From Alterluteimonas quercicellularis (GTDB lineage Bacteria > Pseudomonadota > Gammaproteobacteria > Xanthomonadales > Xanthomonadaceae), in assembly GCF_021191635.1 (NCBI RefSeq), contig NZ_JAIWPR010000044.1:1-55464 (forward strand): a stretch of DNA of 55,464 nt. Direction: 5' to 3'. Each line of letters begins with the position of its first letter. Within the stretch, counting starts at the first letter, position 1. Positions 1-8,092 of the stretch are shown one piece after another. Position numbers and translations under genes: made by a program. Under the pieces are notes generated by a model. It had not been told where the DNA came from and searched no databases. It worked only from the letters and a program-made list of their open reading frames with translations.

Positions 1-29
1 GCGGCGGCCCCACGAAGCGGGCGGCCCCT

Positions 30-178
30 GTAGGAGCGCGCTCGCGCGCGACCGGGCCAGATGCCGCCAGACTCGCGACAGAAGACGAACGCGTCCCCAC
101 GCGCGAAAGGCGGCGAACGAGGGGCGCACGGCGTTCACCGACGTGGGGAAGAGCTGTCGCGCGCGAGCGCGCTCCTAC
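30..178. repeat. REP doublet (REPIN-like)
   Basis: A 22-bp palindromic unit beginning GTAGGAGCGCGCTCGCG lies at 30-51. Its exact reverse complement lies at 157-178, so the pair can form a long hairpin around a 105-bp centre. The same unit recurs at least a dozen times in this window. The centre resembles that of the doublet at 30290-30429. No gene is apparent in bases 1-199. Confidence 0.85.
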
Positions 179-199
179 GGTGCGGGTTCTGCTCGCCCG

Positions 200-1339
200 C
201 TAGTCCTCCGGCGCCCGGCCGTCGCCCGCCGCGACGGCCAGCGGCCGCACGTGCTGGACCAGGGTGAGGAGCGTGCGGCCGGGTTCCTCGAGCGGGGCGA
301 AGTGCGCGGAATGCTCGAACCAGGCGCCGTGCTTGTAGGGGGCCTCGACCGCGGCGAGCCAGTCGGCGACGGGCTCGGACGGCGTGGTGTAGTCGTGGCG
401 GCCCATCAGCATCACCACGGGCGCGCCGACGCGGCGCACGCGGGTGAAGTCGAGGCCGGGCCACTGGCCGAGGACGCGGTCCAGGGTCAGCGCGCTGCCG
501 GCGGCGATGGCGTGGCGGTCGTCGGCGTCGTAGTCCGGCGACAGACGCTGGGCGCGGAAGTAGTAGCCGGAGTCGTCGCGGTAGGCGCTGTGCCCGCCGT
601 AGTGGATGACCCACTTGCGCTGCGCGTCGATGCGGCCGTTGCGCAGGTCGTCGCCGGGGTAGGGCGCCAGCGCTTCCAGCTCGGCGATCGCTTCGCGGTG
701 TCCTTCGGCGCGGGCCCGCTCCAGCGCGTAGCGGTAGCCGATCGCCTCGTCGGCCTGCGGATGGATGATCTGGCCCAGCCCGACGTAGGCGTGCAGCAGG
801 TCGGGGCGCTCCACCAGGACCCGCATTCCGATCACCGTGCCCCAGCTGTGGCCCAGCAGCACCACCTTGCGCTTGCCGTAGGTGGCGCGCAGCCAGTCGA
901 TCAGCTCGATCGCGTCGGCGACGTAGCGGTCGATGGCGAGGGTGGGCGCGACCGCGTCCGGGTCGTTCTCCCGATAGGTGCGCCCCGCGCCGCGCTGGTC
1001 CCACTGCACGACGGTGAAGTAGTCCTCCCACGGCCGCTGGAAGGTCCAGCTGGCCGGCATCATCGGCGCGGCCGGGCCGCCGTGCAGGTACAGCAGGATC
1101 GGGTTGTCGCGATCGGCGCCGCGCACGCTGATCCACTGGCGCACGCCGCCGAGCTCGACCAGGTGCTGCGCCTGCACGCTGCCGGGCGCGACCAGGGCCT
1201 GGGCGTCGCCGACGATGCGCCGCGCCTCGGCATACGGGGCCTGCGCGGCGGGCGGTGCGGCCTGCAGCAGCGCCGAGGCGGCGAGCGCGGCGAGGGGCAG
1301 CAGGCGGGCGGCGCGGCGGCGGGCGTGGCGTGGCGGCAT
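200..1339 (-). CDS. secreted alpha/beta hydrolase (S33 / prolyl aminopeptidase-like)
   Basis: This 379-residue protein is an alpha/beta-fold hydrolase. The chosen ATG gives a twin-Arg-containing, Ala/Leu-rich leader (residues 1-33) that looks like a signal peptide; an upstream in-frame start would hide it. The oxyanion-hole motif HGGP is at 86-89, DQRGAGRT at 114-121, and the nucleophile elbow GHSWG at 163-167 has Ser165 as the likely nucleophile. HGGP with DQRGxGxS/T is characteristic of the peptidase S33 (proline iminopeptidase-like) family. Its location is probably periplasmic or extracellular. The substrate is unknown, and it could equally be a general esterase. It stands alone, convergent with nothing, and is followed by a REP doublet. 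Confidence 0.85.
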   Translation of the reverse strand: MPPRHARRRAARLLPLAALAASALLQAAPPAAQAPYAEARRIVGDAQALVAPGSVQAQHLVELGGVRQWISVRGADRDNPILLYLHGGPAAPMMPASWTFQRPWEDYFTVVQWDQRGAGRTYRENDPDAVAPTLAIDRYVADAIELIDWLRATYGKRKVVLLGHSWGTVIGMRVLVERPDLLHAYVGLGQIIHPQADEAIGYRYALERARAEGHREAIAELEALAPYPGDDLRNGRIDAQRKWVIHYGGHSAYRDDSGYYFRAQRLSPDYDADDRHAIAAGSALTLDRVLGQWPGLDFTRVRRVGAPVVMLMGRHDYTTPSEPVADWLAAVEAPYKHGAWFEHSAHFAPLEEPGRTLLTLVQHVRPLAVAAGDGRAPED

Positions 1340-1457
1340 GGCGGGGCGTTTCGTTGGGGCGACGGCCCGGATTCTGCGCGCCGGGGCGCGGCCCGGCAGT
1401 GCCATCGGTCACCGTGACGATGCGCGCGGGTCGCGCGATGCACCGCATAATGCGGGC

Positions 1458-2414
1458 ATGGACGCTCCCGCCGCCCCGACCCTGACCATCGCCATCACCT
1501 CGCGCGCGCTGTTCGATCTCGAGGACAGCCATGCGCTGTTCGAGCGCGAGGGCATCGACGCCTTTTCCGACTACCAGCGCGAACGCGAGGACGACGTGCT
1601 GTCGCCGGGGATCGCCTTTCCGCTGGTGCGCAAGCTGCTGGCGCTCAACGAGGGCGCGCCGGCCGAAGCGCCGCGGGTGGAGGTGATCCTGCTGTCGCGC
1701 AACTCGGCCGATACCGGCCTGCGCATCTTCAACTCGATCCAGCACCACGGGCTGTCGATCTCGCGCGCCACCTTCACCTCCGGCGAGCCGACCTGGCCGT
1801 ACATCCGGCCCTTCGGCGCGCAGCTGTTCCTGTCCGCCAACCCGGACTCGGTGCGCCGCGCCCTGGCCGGCGGGATCGCCGCCGCCACCATCCTGCCCAC
1901 CGCCGCGGACCCGCCGCCGTCGCGGCAGTCGCGCAGCGCCGCCGACACCCGTTCGCAGATCCGCATCGCCTTCGACGGCGACGCGGTGATCTTCGGCGAC
2001 GAGGGCGAGCGGGTCTCGCAGGAGGGCGGCATCGAGGCCTTCCACCGCCACGAGCGCGAGCGCGCGCGAGAGGCGCTGTCGGGCGGGCCGTTCCGCGGCT
2101 TCCTGTCGGCGCTGCACGACCTGCAGGCGGCGTTCCCCGCCGGCAAGGAGGCGCCGATCCGCACCGCGCTGGTCACCGCCCGCTCCGCGCCCGCGCACGA
2201 GCGCGTCATCCGCACCCTGCGCGAGTGGGGCGTGCGCCTGGACGAGGCGCTGTTCCTGGGCGGCCGCGCCAAGGGGCCGTTCCTGGAGGCCTTCGGCGCC
2301 GACATCTTCTTCGACGACTCGCGCCACAACATCGATTCCGCGCGCCAGCACGTGGCGGCCGGCCACGTGCCGCACGGGGTGTCGAACCCGGAGGACCTGC
2401 CGTCGTCGTCGTAG
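1458..2414 (+). CDS. cytosolic 5'-nucleotidase (NT5C1-like)
   Basis: This 318-residue soluble protein resembles the cytosolic 5'-nucleotidase I family (pfam06189), which dephosphorylates nucleoside 5'-monophosphates. It opens with the family-typical SRALFDLED stretch. A HAD-like DxD segment, FDGDAVIFGDE, lies near residue 171, and FFDDSRHN near residue 285 supplies the C-terminal acidic residues. The ATG at 1458 gives the usual family length. It is divergent from the hydrolase at 200-1339. Its TAG stop codon (2412-2414) is contributed by the first bases of a REP unit, so the repeat directly abuts and defines the 3' end of the gene. Confidence 0.85.
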   Translation: MDAPAAPTLTIAITSRALFDLEDSHALFEREGIDAFSDYQREREDDVLSPGIAFPLVRKLLALNEGAPAEAPRVEVILLSRNSADTGLRIFNSIQHHGLSISRATFTSGEPTWPYIRPFGAQLFLSANPDSVRRALAGGIAAATILPTAADPPPSRQSRSAADTRSQIRIAFDGDAVIFGDEGERVSQEGGIEAFHRHERERAREALSGGPFRGFLSALHDLQAAFPAGKEAPIRTALVTARSAPAHERVIRTLREWGVRLDEALFLGGRAKGPFLEAFGADIFFDDSRHNIDSARQHVAAGHVPHGVSNPEDLPSSS

Positions 2415-2485
2415 GAGCGCGCTCGCGCGCGATGTCTTTTCGCGGCGCCCGATGGAAAGAGCATCGCGCGCGAGCGCGCTCCTAC
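2411..2485. repeat. REP doublet
   Basis: Head and inverted copies of the 22-bp REP unit lie at 2411-2432 and 2464-2485, separated by 31 bp. The doublet occupies almost the whole gap between two convergent genes and may serve as a bidirectional transcription end. The TAG of the left unit is the stop codon of the 5'-nucleotidase gene. Confidence 0.85.
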
Positions 2486-3036
2486 GGGCCCGGCGAGACC
2501 CGGACGTCGGACAGGCGCCAGTGCAGGCCGCGCCGGGTCAGCACGAACACCATCGGCTGTCCGCGCTCGTCGGCGATGGTGACGGTGAAGCGCGACAGCG
2601 ATTCGTAGCGGTAGTCGGCGTCGCGGAAGGGTTCCGGCCGCTGTTCCACCGGCACGCTGTGCAGCGGCGGGCTGCCGTCGACCCGCGACCATACCCGGCG
2701 GCCTTCCATCAGTGCGGCCAGGCCGATCGGCGTGGCCATGGCGTCGACCGCGCCGCCGGCCACGCCGCGGGCGACCTGCAGGCCCAGGCGTCCCAGCACG
2801 CTGCCGCCGGCCTGCTCGCCGTACTCGCGGGCCAGCCAGTCCTCCGCCTGCGCCTTGAGGTTGGCGCGAAGGGTGGGAAAGTCCACCTGCCGCGCCAGGG
2901 CGCGGCTGTCGTCGGCGCGCACCGCCTGCTGGATCGCGCGCACGGTCAGGAACGGGCCGGCGACCACGTAGACGGCCAGCGCCAGCGCCAGTGCGGCGAG
3001 CGCCCAGGGCAGCCAGCGGCGGGCGGGGAGGGCCAT
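2482..3036 (-). CDS. DUF2939 family membrane-anchored protein
   Basis: This 184-residue protein has one N-terminal hydrophobic segment (about residues 9-30, Ala/Leu/Val-rich) and a soluble remainder. The pattern GPFLTVRAIQQAVRADDS followed by RQVDFPTLRANLKAQ matches the DUF2939 family, whose function is unknown. It is probably anchored in the inner membrane with its soluble domain outside. The stop codon lies at the edge of the REP doublet. Its start is only 6 bp from a 144-bp MITE-like element, so the promoter would have to lie within or beyond that element. Confidence 0.75.
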   Translation of the reverse strand: MALPARRWLPWALAALALALAVYVVAGPFLTVRAIQQAVRADDSRALARQVDFPTLRANLKAQAEDWLAREYGEQAGGSVLGRLGLQVARGVAGGAVDAMATPIGLAALMEGRRVWSRVDGSPPLHSVPVEQRPEPFRDADYRYESLSRFTVTIADERGQPMVFVLTRRGLHWRLSDVRVSPGP

Positions 3037-3042
3037 CGGCTC

Positions 3043-3186
3043 AGAACCTGTTCAAAGTCTGTCGCGAGCGCAGCCGGCGGGCGTGCGGGAGGAGCGCAGG
3101 AAGCGCAGTGTACAAGCAGTACATGAGCATTCCGAGCACCGCCCGCGCGCCCGCCGGCAAGCGCAGCAAGACCTTGGGCAGGTTCT
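3043..3186. mobile_element. MITE-like element with 18-bp imperfect terminal inverted repeats
   Basis: The left end AGAACCTGTTCAAAGTCT (3043-3060) and the right end AGACCTTGGGCAGGTTCT (3169-3186) are inverted repeats matching at 15 of 18 positions. Further inside, CCGGCGGGCGTGCGGG and CCCGCGCGCCCGCCGG pair at 15 of 16, so the whole element can fold into one long hairpin. It encodes nothing and fills the gap between two genes exactly: 6 bp from the DUF2939 start, and overlapping the DUF2461 stop by one base. Confidence 0.7.
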
Positions 3187-3872
3187 CAGAACTCCAGGTC
3201 CAGCGCCGCGCAGAGATAGTCCATGAACGGCGCGGTCGCCTGCAGGTCGCGCTCCAGCGTCCTGCGCAGGCGCGGGCCGGTCATCAGCCCGTCGTCGAGC
3301 GCGCGCACGACGATGAAGTTGCGCCGCCGCAGGTCGTCGAGGAACGGGAAGTCCTCGGGGAAGCCGCGCGGCGGGCGGACCAGCATCTCGCCGTCGGACA
3401 GCGGGTAGCGGCGCGCGAAGGCCGGCGCGTGGGCGGCGCGGCGCCAGCCGTCGGGGTTGTCGACGATGAACTGGCGGATCCTGCGCACCACCGGGGTGTC
3501 GGGATGCCAGATGCCGGCGGCGAAGAAGTGCTCGCCCGGCTGCAGGTGCAAGTACCAGGAGGGCGCGGGTACCTCGCGGCGGCGCTCGTGGAACAGCCGC
3601 GCGCCCTGCCAGGGCTTGTAGGGGCTCTTGTCGTGCGCATAGCGGGTGTCGCGCTGGATGCGGAACAGCGAGCCGCCGAGCGGCCGGGGATCGGCGCGGA
3701 AATGCGGGCTGAGCGCGGCCAGCGCGGGCTGCAGGTCGCCCAGCAGGCGCTGGAAGGGCTCGCGCACGTGGGCCTCGTAGTCGGCCTTGTGGGCGTGGAA
3801 CCACTCGCGCTCGTTGTGCCGCGCGAGCCCGCGCAGGAAGCGGAAGGAGCGTTCGCTGAAGTAGGCGGTCAT
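3186..3872 (-). CDS. DUF2461 / TIGR02453 family protein
   Basis: This 228-residue soluble protein has the hallmarks of the DUF2461 (TIGR02453) family: an N-terminal FLRGLARHNEREWFHAHK stretch, then FRIQRDTRYAHDKSPYK, and a C-terminal FPFLDDLRRR region. The biochemical role is not established. The ATG at 3872 gives the family-typical length and start (MTAYFSERSFRFL). It is the last gene of the long minus-strand run headed by the kynurenine operon, 53 bp after sbcB. Its TGA touches the end of the MITE-like element. Confidence 0.85.
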   Translation of the reverse strand: MTAYFSERSFRFLRGLARHNEREWFHAHKADYEAHVREPFQRLLGDLQPALAALSPHFRADPRPLGGSLFRIQRDTRYAHDKSPYKPWQGARLFHERRREVPAPSWYLHLQPGEHFFAAGIWHPDTPVVRRIRQFIVDNPDGWRRAAHAPAFARRYPLSDGEMLVRPPRGFPEDFPFLDDLRRRNFIVVRALDDGLMTGPRLRRTLERDLQATAPFMDYLCAALDLEF

Positions 3873-3925
3873 GGCGGGATTGTAGGCGGGCGCGGTGACG
3901 CCGGTCGCGGGGCCGGCGGCGGCGT

Positions 3926-5368
3926 TCAGGCCAGCGAGGCGGCGATCTCCCGGCCCCAGGCCTCGAGCTGGTCGAGCAGCGCCTGCACCTGGCCGTCGCC
4001 GGCGCGATCGGCGCGCAGCGCCGCGATCTCGGCGAAGAACGCCGGCAGCGACAGCTCGGTCGTCTCGCTGCCCTCGGCCAGGCGCCGGCGGCGGTAGTCG
4101 TCCCAGCGCCCGCGTTCCTCGGCCGACAGCAGCTCCGGCCAGTTGCGCGCCCGGTAGCGGAACAGCAGCTCGGCCAGCCGCGGGTCCTGGAAGCCGAAGT
4201 CGCGCGCGCCCAGCTGCGGAGGCGGGGTGGCGCGGACCTCGGCGCAGCGGCGGCGGTCGGCGTCGCCGACGAAGCCGTCGTAGAGCGAGGCGTCGGCGTC
4301 CGCGGCGGCGCGGTCCTCGCGCGCGGCGTAGACCTGTCGCACCTTCTCGGCCAGCGCGGGGCCGGCGTCGCGCAGCCGCTCGGCGCGCGCCTGCACGGTC
4401 GCCGGGTCCAGCCGCAGGCGCTCGATGTCGGCGCCGGTGAGGTGGTGCCAGGCCACCAGCGCGGGGCAGCGGTTGAGGTGGACCTCCTTCAGCGCGATGC
4501 GGGTCTCGCCCTCGGGCAGGTCGCGGGTCGGGGTGTACAGGCGGTCGGCGATCTCGTCGGGCGCCAGGTCCAGCAGCCGCTGCGGGTCGTCGGCCAGGTC
4601 GAACACGATCACCCGGCTGTCGATGCGCGGGTGGCGGGTCAGCGGCAGCACCGCCGCCGCGCACAGCTGCGCGGCGGGATAGCGCTGGGAGACGTGCAGC
4701 ACCGGTTCCATCCGCGCCACGTCCAGCAGGGTCGCGGCGTGGCGCTTGTCGCGCAGGCGCAGCGCGTAGTCCCACAGCCGCGGCTGCGCCTGCCGCAGCC
4801 GACGCGCCATGCCGATCAGCGCGCGCACGTCCGATACCGCCTCGTGCGCCTCGCCGATGCGCACGCCATTGGCGGCCGCCAGGTGCTCGAGCCGGAACGA
4901 GGGCGCGCCGTCCTCGCGCTTCGGCCACACGATCCCCTCCGGGCGCAGCGCGTGCGCCAGCCGCATCACGTCGAGCAGGTCCCAGCGCGAGTTGCCGCTG
5001 CGCCATTCGCGCTCGTAGGGATCGTGGAAGTTGCGGAACAGGCCGTAGCGCACGAACTCGTCGTCGAAGCGCAGCGAGTTGTAGCCGACGGTGCAGGTGC
5101 GCGGCTGCGACATCGCCTCCTGCACGACGGCCAGCGCCTCGGCCTCGTTCACGCCCTCGCGCAGCGCGCGCTGCGGGGCGATGCCGGTGACCAGGGTCGC
5201 GACGGGCGAGGGCAGCAGGTCGTCGGCGGGCCGGACCGTCACGTCCAGCGGCGCCTCGATCTCGTTGAGCGCCTCGTCGGTGCGGATCGCGGCGAACTGG
5301 GCGATGCGGGTGCGGCGCGGGTCGGCGCCGAAGGTCTCGAGGTCGTAGAACAGGAAGCTCGCGGCCAT
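3926..5368 (-). CDS. sbcB: exodeoxyribonuclease I
   Basis: This 480-residue protein is close to the usual length (about 475) of exonuclease I, the 3'-5' single-strand DNase used in recombination and mismatch repair. The DEDD exonuclease fold is visible: FLFYDLETFG at the N-terminus (Asp and Glu metal ligands), YNSLRFDDEFVRYGLF near residue 100, and HEAVSDVRALIGMA for the third acidic site. The SH3-like and C-terminal helical regions follow. Its ATG overlaps the TGA of the kynurenine monooxygenase gene by one base (TGATG). It is therefore translationally coupled to a catabolic operon, an unusual position for a DNA repair gene. Confidence 0.95.
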   Translation of the reverse strand: MAASFLFYDLETFGADPRRTRIAQFAAIRTDEALNEIEAPLDVTVRPADDLLPSPVATLVTGIAPQRALREGVNEAEALAVVQEAMSQPRTCTVGYNSLRFDDEFVRYGLFRNFHDPYEREWRSGNSRWDLLDVMRLAHALRPEGIVWPKREDGAPSFRLEHLAAANGVRIGEAHEAVSDVRALIGMARRLRQAQPRLWDYALRLRDKRHAATLLDVARMEPVLHVSQRYPAAQLCAAAVLPLTRHPRIDSRVIVFDLADDPQRLLDLAPDEIADRLYTPTRDLPEGETRIALKEVHLNRCPALVAWHHLTGADIERLRLDPATVQARAERLRDAGPALAEKVRQVYAAREDRAAADADASLYDGFVGDADRRRCAEVRATPPPQLGARDFGFQDPRLAELLFRYRARNWPELLSAEERGRWDDYRRRRLAEGSETTELSLPAFFAEIAALRADRAGDGQVQALLDQLEAWGREIAASLA

Positions 5369-6738
5369 CAGGCGTCCGGCTCCAGGGGATCGAGTCGGGC
5401 CAGCACGGCGGCGTCCAGCGCCGCGCGGTCGACCTGGTCGAGTCGGGCGAGGCCGGCCGTGGCCTCGCGCAGCAGCTCGCGCTGGATCTCGCTGCGCTCC
5501 AGCGCGACGCGGTAGGGGATGCGCATGAAGGTCACCATGGCGTAGTGGGGCACGAAGCGATCCGGGTGCCGCGCCTGCAGCTCCAGCTCCAGCGCGCGCT
5601 GCAGCAGGTAGTCGGCGTCGTCCACGCGGTCGCGCATCTCGTGGTAGTTCTCCAGCGCCATGTGCTGGATGGCGGCGGCGTTGGGGCGGCGCTCGGCCTC
5701 GAAGGCGGCGAAGGCGGGGGCGAAACCGTCGTGGGCGTCGAGGTGGGCGGCCAGGGCCACACAGTCCTCGAAGGCGCAGTTCATGCCCTGGCCGTGGAAC
5801 GGCACCATGGCGTGGGCGGCGTCGCCCAGCAGCACCGCACGGTCGCCGAGCGACCAGCGGTCCAGGTACAGCGTGGCCAGCTGGCCGACCGGGTTGGCGG
5901 CCCAGTCCGCTTCCAGGTCCGGGATCAGCGCCAGCGCGTCGGCGAAGTCGCGCGCGAACAGCGCGCGGGCCTGCGCCGGGGTGCGCACGGTGTCGAAGCC
6001 GGGGTCGCCGCGGTGGGGCATGAACAGCGTCACCGTGAAGGTGCGCTCGTCGTTGGGCAGCGCGATGCACATATAGTCGCCGCGCGGCCAGATGTGCAGG
6101 GCGTTCGGCTCGATGCGGAAGCCGCCGTCCGGCGCCGGCGGGATCTCCAGCTCGCGATAGGCATGATCCAGCGGCTCGATGCGCTCGCCGAGGTCGGCGA
6201 CCGCGGACATCGCCTGCCGCAGCGCCGAGCCGGCGCCGTCGGCGCCGACCAGGGCGTCGAAGGCCACCGCGTGCGATGCGCCGTCGCGGTCGTCGACGAA
6301 GTGCGCGGTGCGCGCGTCGAAGTCCGCGCGCGCCAGCCGGCGGTCGAAGTGCACGCGCGCGCCGGCGCGCTCGGCGATGTCGAGCAGGGTCAGGTTGAGG
6401 TCGCCGCGGTGGACCGACCAGATCGCCTCGGAATCGTCGCGGCCGTAGCGCTGCAGCTGCTGGCTGCCGTCGAGGAAGTGCACCATGCGCCCGCGCATCA
6501 GCACCGCCTGCCGCATCACCGCGTCCTCGGCCCCGGCCTGGCGCAGCGCATGGCGGCCGCGCTCGGCCAGCGCGAGGTTGATCGAGCGCCCGCCCGCGTA
6601 GCCCCGCCGGCGCGGATCGCCGCGCTTCTCGTACAGGTCCACCTGCCAGCCGCGCTGCGCCAGCAGCGTGCCCAGCAGGGCGCCGGCCAGGCCGGCGCCC
6701 ACGATCGCGATCCGCCGCGCCCGGGCGTTCATGCCCAT
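5368..6738 (-). CDS. kmo: kynurenine 3-monooxygenase
   Basis: This 456-residue FAD-dependent aromatic hydroxylase converts L-kynurenine to 3-hydroxykynurenine using NADPH and O2. The FAD-binding GAGLAGALLG motif is near residue 14. The second FAD motif, LLGDAAHAMVPFHGQGMNCAFEDC, is in the middle, and the GGRSINLALAERG region is typical of KMO. The C-terminal part (YLLQRALELELQ onward) fits the KMO-specific helical domain, which in bacteria carries no transmembrane helix. A second ATG at 6732 has better spacing from the upstream GAGG and may be the true start. The gene lies 4 bp after kynU. Confidence 0.95.
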   Translation of the reverse strand: MGMNARARRIAIVGAGLAGALLGTLLAQRGWQVDLYEKRGDPRRRGYAGGRSINLALAERGRHALRQAGAEDAVMRQAVLMRGRMVHFLDGSQQLQRYGRDDSEAIWSVHRGDLNLTLLDIAERAGARVHFDRRLARADFDARTAHFVDDRDGASHAVAFDALVGADGAGSALRQAMSAVADLGERIEPLDHAYRELEIPPAPDGGFRIEPNALHIWPRGDYMCIALPNDERTFTVTLFMPHRGDPGFDTVRTPAQARALFARDFADALALIPDLEADWAANPVGQLATLYLDRWSLGDRAVLLGDAAHAMVPFHGQGMNCAFEDCVALAAHLDAHDGFAPAFAAFEAERRPNAAAIQHMALENYHEMRDRVDDADYLLQRALELELQARHPDRFVPHYAMVTFMRIPYRVALERSEIQRELLREATAGLARLDQVDRAALDAAVLARLDPLEPDA

Positions 6739-6742
6739 CGCC

Positions 6743-8008
6743 TCACTGTCCCTCGCGCCAGCGCAGCGCGCTGCGGGCGAAGCGCAGCACGTCGGCGTGG
6801 TGGTTGTAGAGCGGCGCCGGGGAGATGCGGATCACGTCGGGTTCCCGCCAGTCGCCGAGCACCCCGTCGGCCGCCAGGTGCTCGAACAGCGCGCGCCCGG
6901 CCTCGCGCCCGGCGCGCACGCGCAGCGAGAGCTGGCAGCCGCGTTCGGCCGGGGTGAGGATCTCCAGCACATCGTCCAGGTGCCCGCGTACCAGCGCCTC
7001 CAGGTAGCCGGTGAGCCGTTCCGAGCGCGCGCGCAGCGCCGCCATGCCGGCGCGGCCGAACAGCTCCAGGGAGGCGCGCAGCGGCGCCAGGCCGAGGATT
7101 GGCGGGTTGCTGAGCTGCCAGCCCTCGGCGCCCGGCGTGGGCGCGAAACGCGGGCCCATGCGAAAGCGGGTGGCCGCCTCGTGGCCCCACCAGCCGGCGA
7201 AGCGGGGCCGATCGGTGTGCGCATGGCGGGCGTGGACGAAGGCGCCGGCGACCGCGCCGGGCCCCGCGTTGAGGTACTTGTAGTGGCACCACACCGCGAA
7301 ATCGGCGCCCGCGTCGTGCAGGCGCAGCGGCAGGTTGCCCACCGCGTGGGCGAGATCGAAACCGGCGACGGCGCCCGCCGCGTGCGCGAGCCGGGCGATC
7401 CCGGCCACGTCGAAGGCCTGTCCGGTGCGGTACTGCACGCCCGGCCAGAGCACCAGCGCCAGCCGCGGGCCGTGGCGCTCGATGGCCTGCTCGATCGCCG
7501 CCATCGACACCGTGCCGCCCGGCGCGTCGGGCGCCAGCTCGATCAGGTCGGTGGCCGGGTCGAAGCCGTGGAAGCGGATCTGCGATTCCACCGCGTAGCG
7601 GTCGGAAGGGAACGCGCCGGCCTCGATCAGGATCGCCGGGCGCTCGGCGGTGGGCCGGTAGAAGCTCACCATCAGGAAATGCAGGTTGGCGGTGAGCGAA
7701 TTCATCGCCACCACCTCTTCGCGCTCGGCGCCCACCACGTCCGCCAGCGGCGCGGCGACCAGCTCGTGGTAGGGCATCCACTGCGCCTGGCCGCGGAAGT
7801 GGCCCTCCACCGCCTCGTGCGCCCACTTCTCCAGCACTTCCTCCACGTGCGCGCGGGCGTCGCGCGGCTGCAGCCCCAGCGAGTTGCCGCAGAAGTAGGC
7901 CTGTTCCCGCCCCTCGTGCAGCGGCACGTGGAACCCGGCGCGCAGCGCGGCCAGCGGATCGCCGGCGTCCAGGGCGCGGGCGTGGTCTTCGGACAGCGGG
8001 ACGGTCAA
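6743..8008 (-). CDS. kynU: kynureninase
   Basis: This 421-residue PLP enzyme cleaves 3-hydroxykynurenine (and kynurenine) to 3-hydroxyanthranilate plus alanine. Seen in the sequence are FCGNSLGLQP near the N-terminus, FPSDRYAVESQ, the FDLAHAVGNLPL segment with the PLP-binding Asp, and the Schiff-base lysine in WCHYKYLNAGPG. The protein resembles Xanthomonas kynureninases over its whole length. The first usable codon in frame is TTG at 8008, because an upstream ATG at 8026 runs into a TGA, so a TTG start is proposed. It sits 84 bp after the decarboxylase gene in the same operon. Confidence 0.95.
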   Translation of the reverse strand: MTVPLSEDHARALDAGDPLAALRAGFHVPLHEGREQAYFCGNSLGLQPRDARAHVEEVLEKWAHEAVEGHFRGQAQWMPYHELVAAPLADVVGAEREEVVAMNSLTANLHFLMVSFYRPTAERPAILIEAGAFPSDRYAVESQIRFHGFDPATDLIELAPDAPGGTVSMAAIEQAIERHGPRLALVLWPGVQYRTGQAFDVAGIARLAHAAGAVAGFDLAHAVGNLPLRLHDAGADFAVWCHYKYLNAGPGAVAGAFVHARHAHTDRPRFAGWWGHEAATRFRMGPRFAPTPGAEGWQLSNPPILGLAPLRASLELFGRAGMAALRARSERLTGYLEALVRGHLDDVLEILTPAERGCQLSLRVRAGREAGRALFEHLAADGVLGDWREPDVIRISPAPLYNHHADVLRFARSALRWREGQ

Positions 8009-8092
8009 GGCGTGGACGCTCTCATGGCTTGGCGGCGGCCGGGGTGGGGTGCGGGCGCGGGCTGGGCCGGGATGTTGGGCCGGATGCGGCCA

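Noticed and set aside
135..2375. A 746-codon open frame on the minus strand across the hydrolase and nucleotidase genes
   Set aside because: It is antisense to two well-supported genes, is Arg/Ala/Pro-rich with no motif, and is a by-product of GC-rich codon use.
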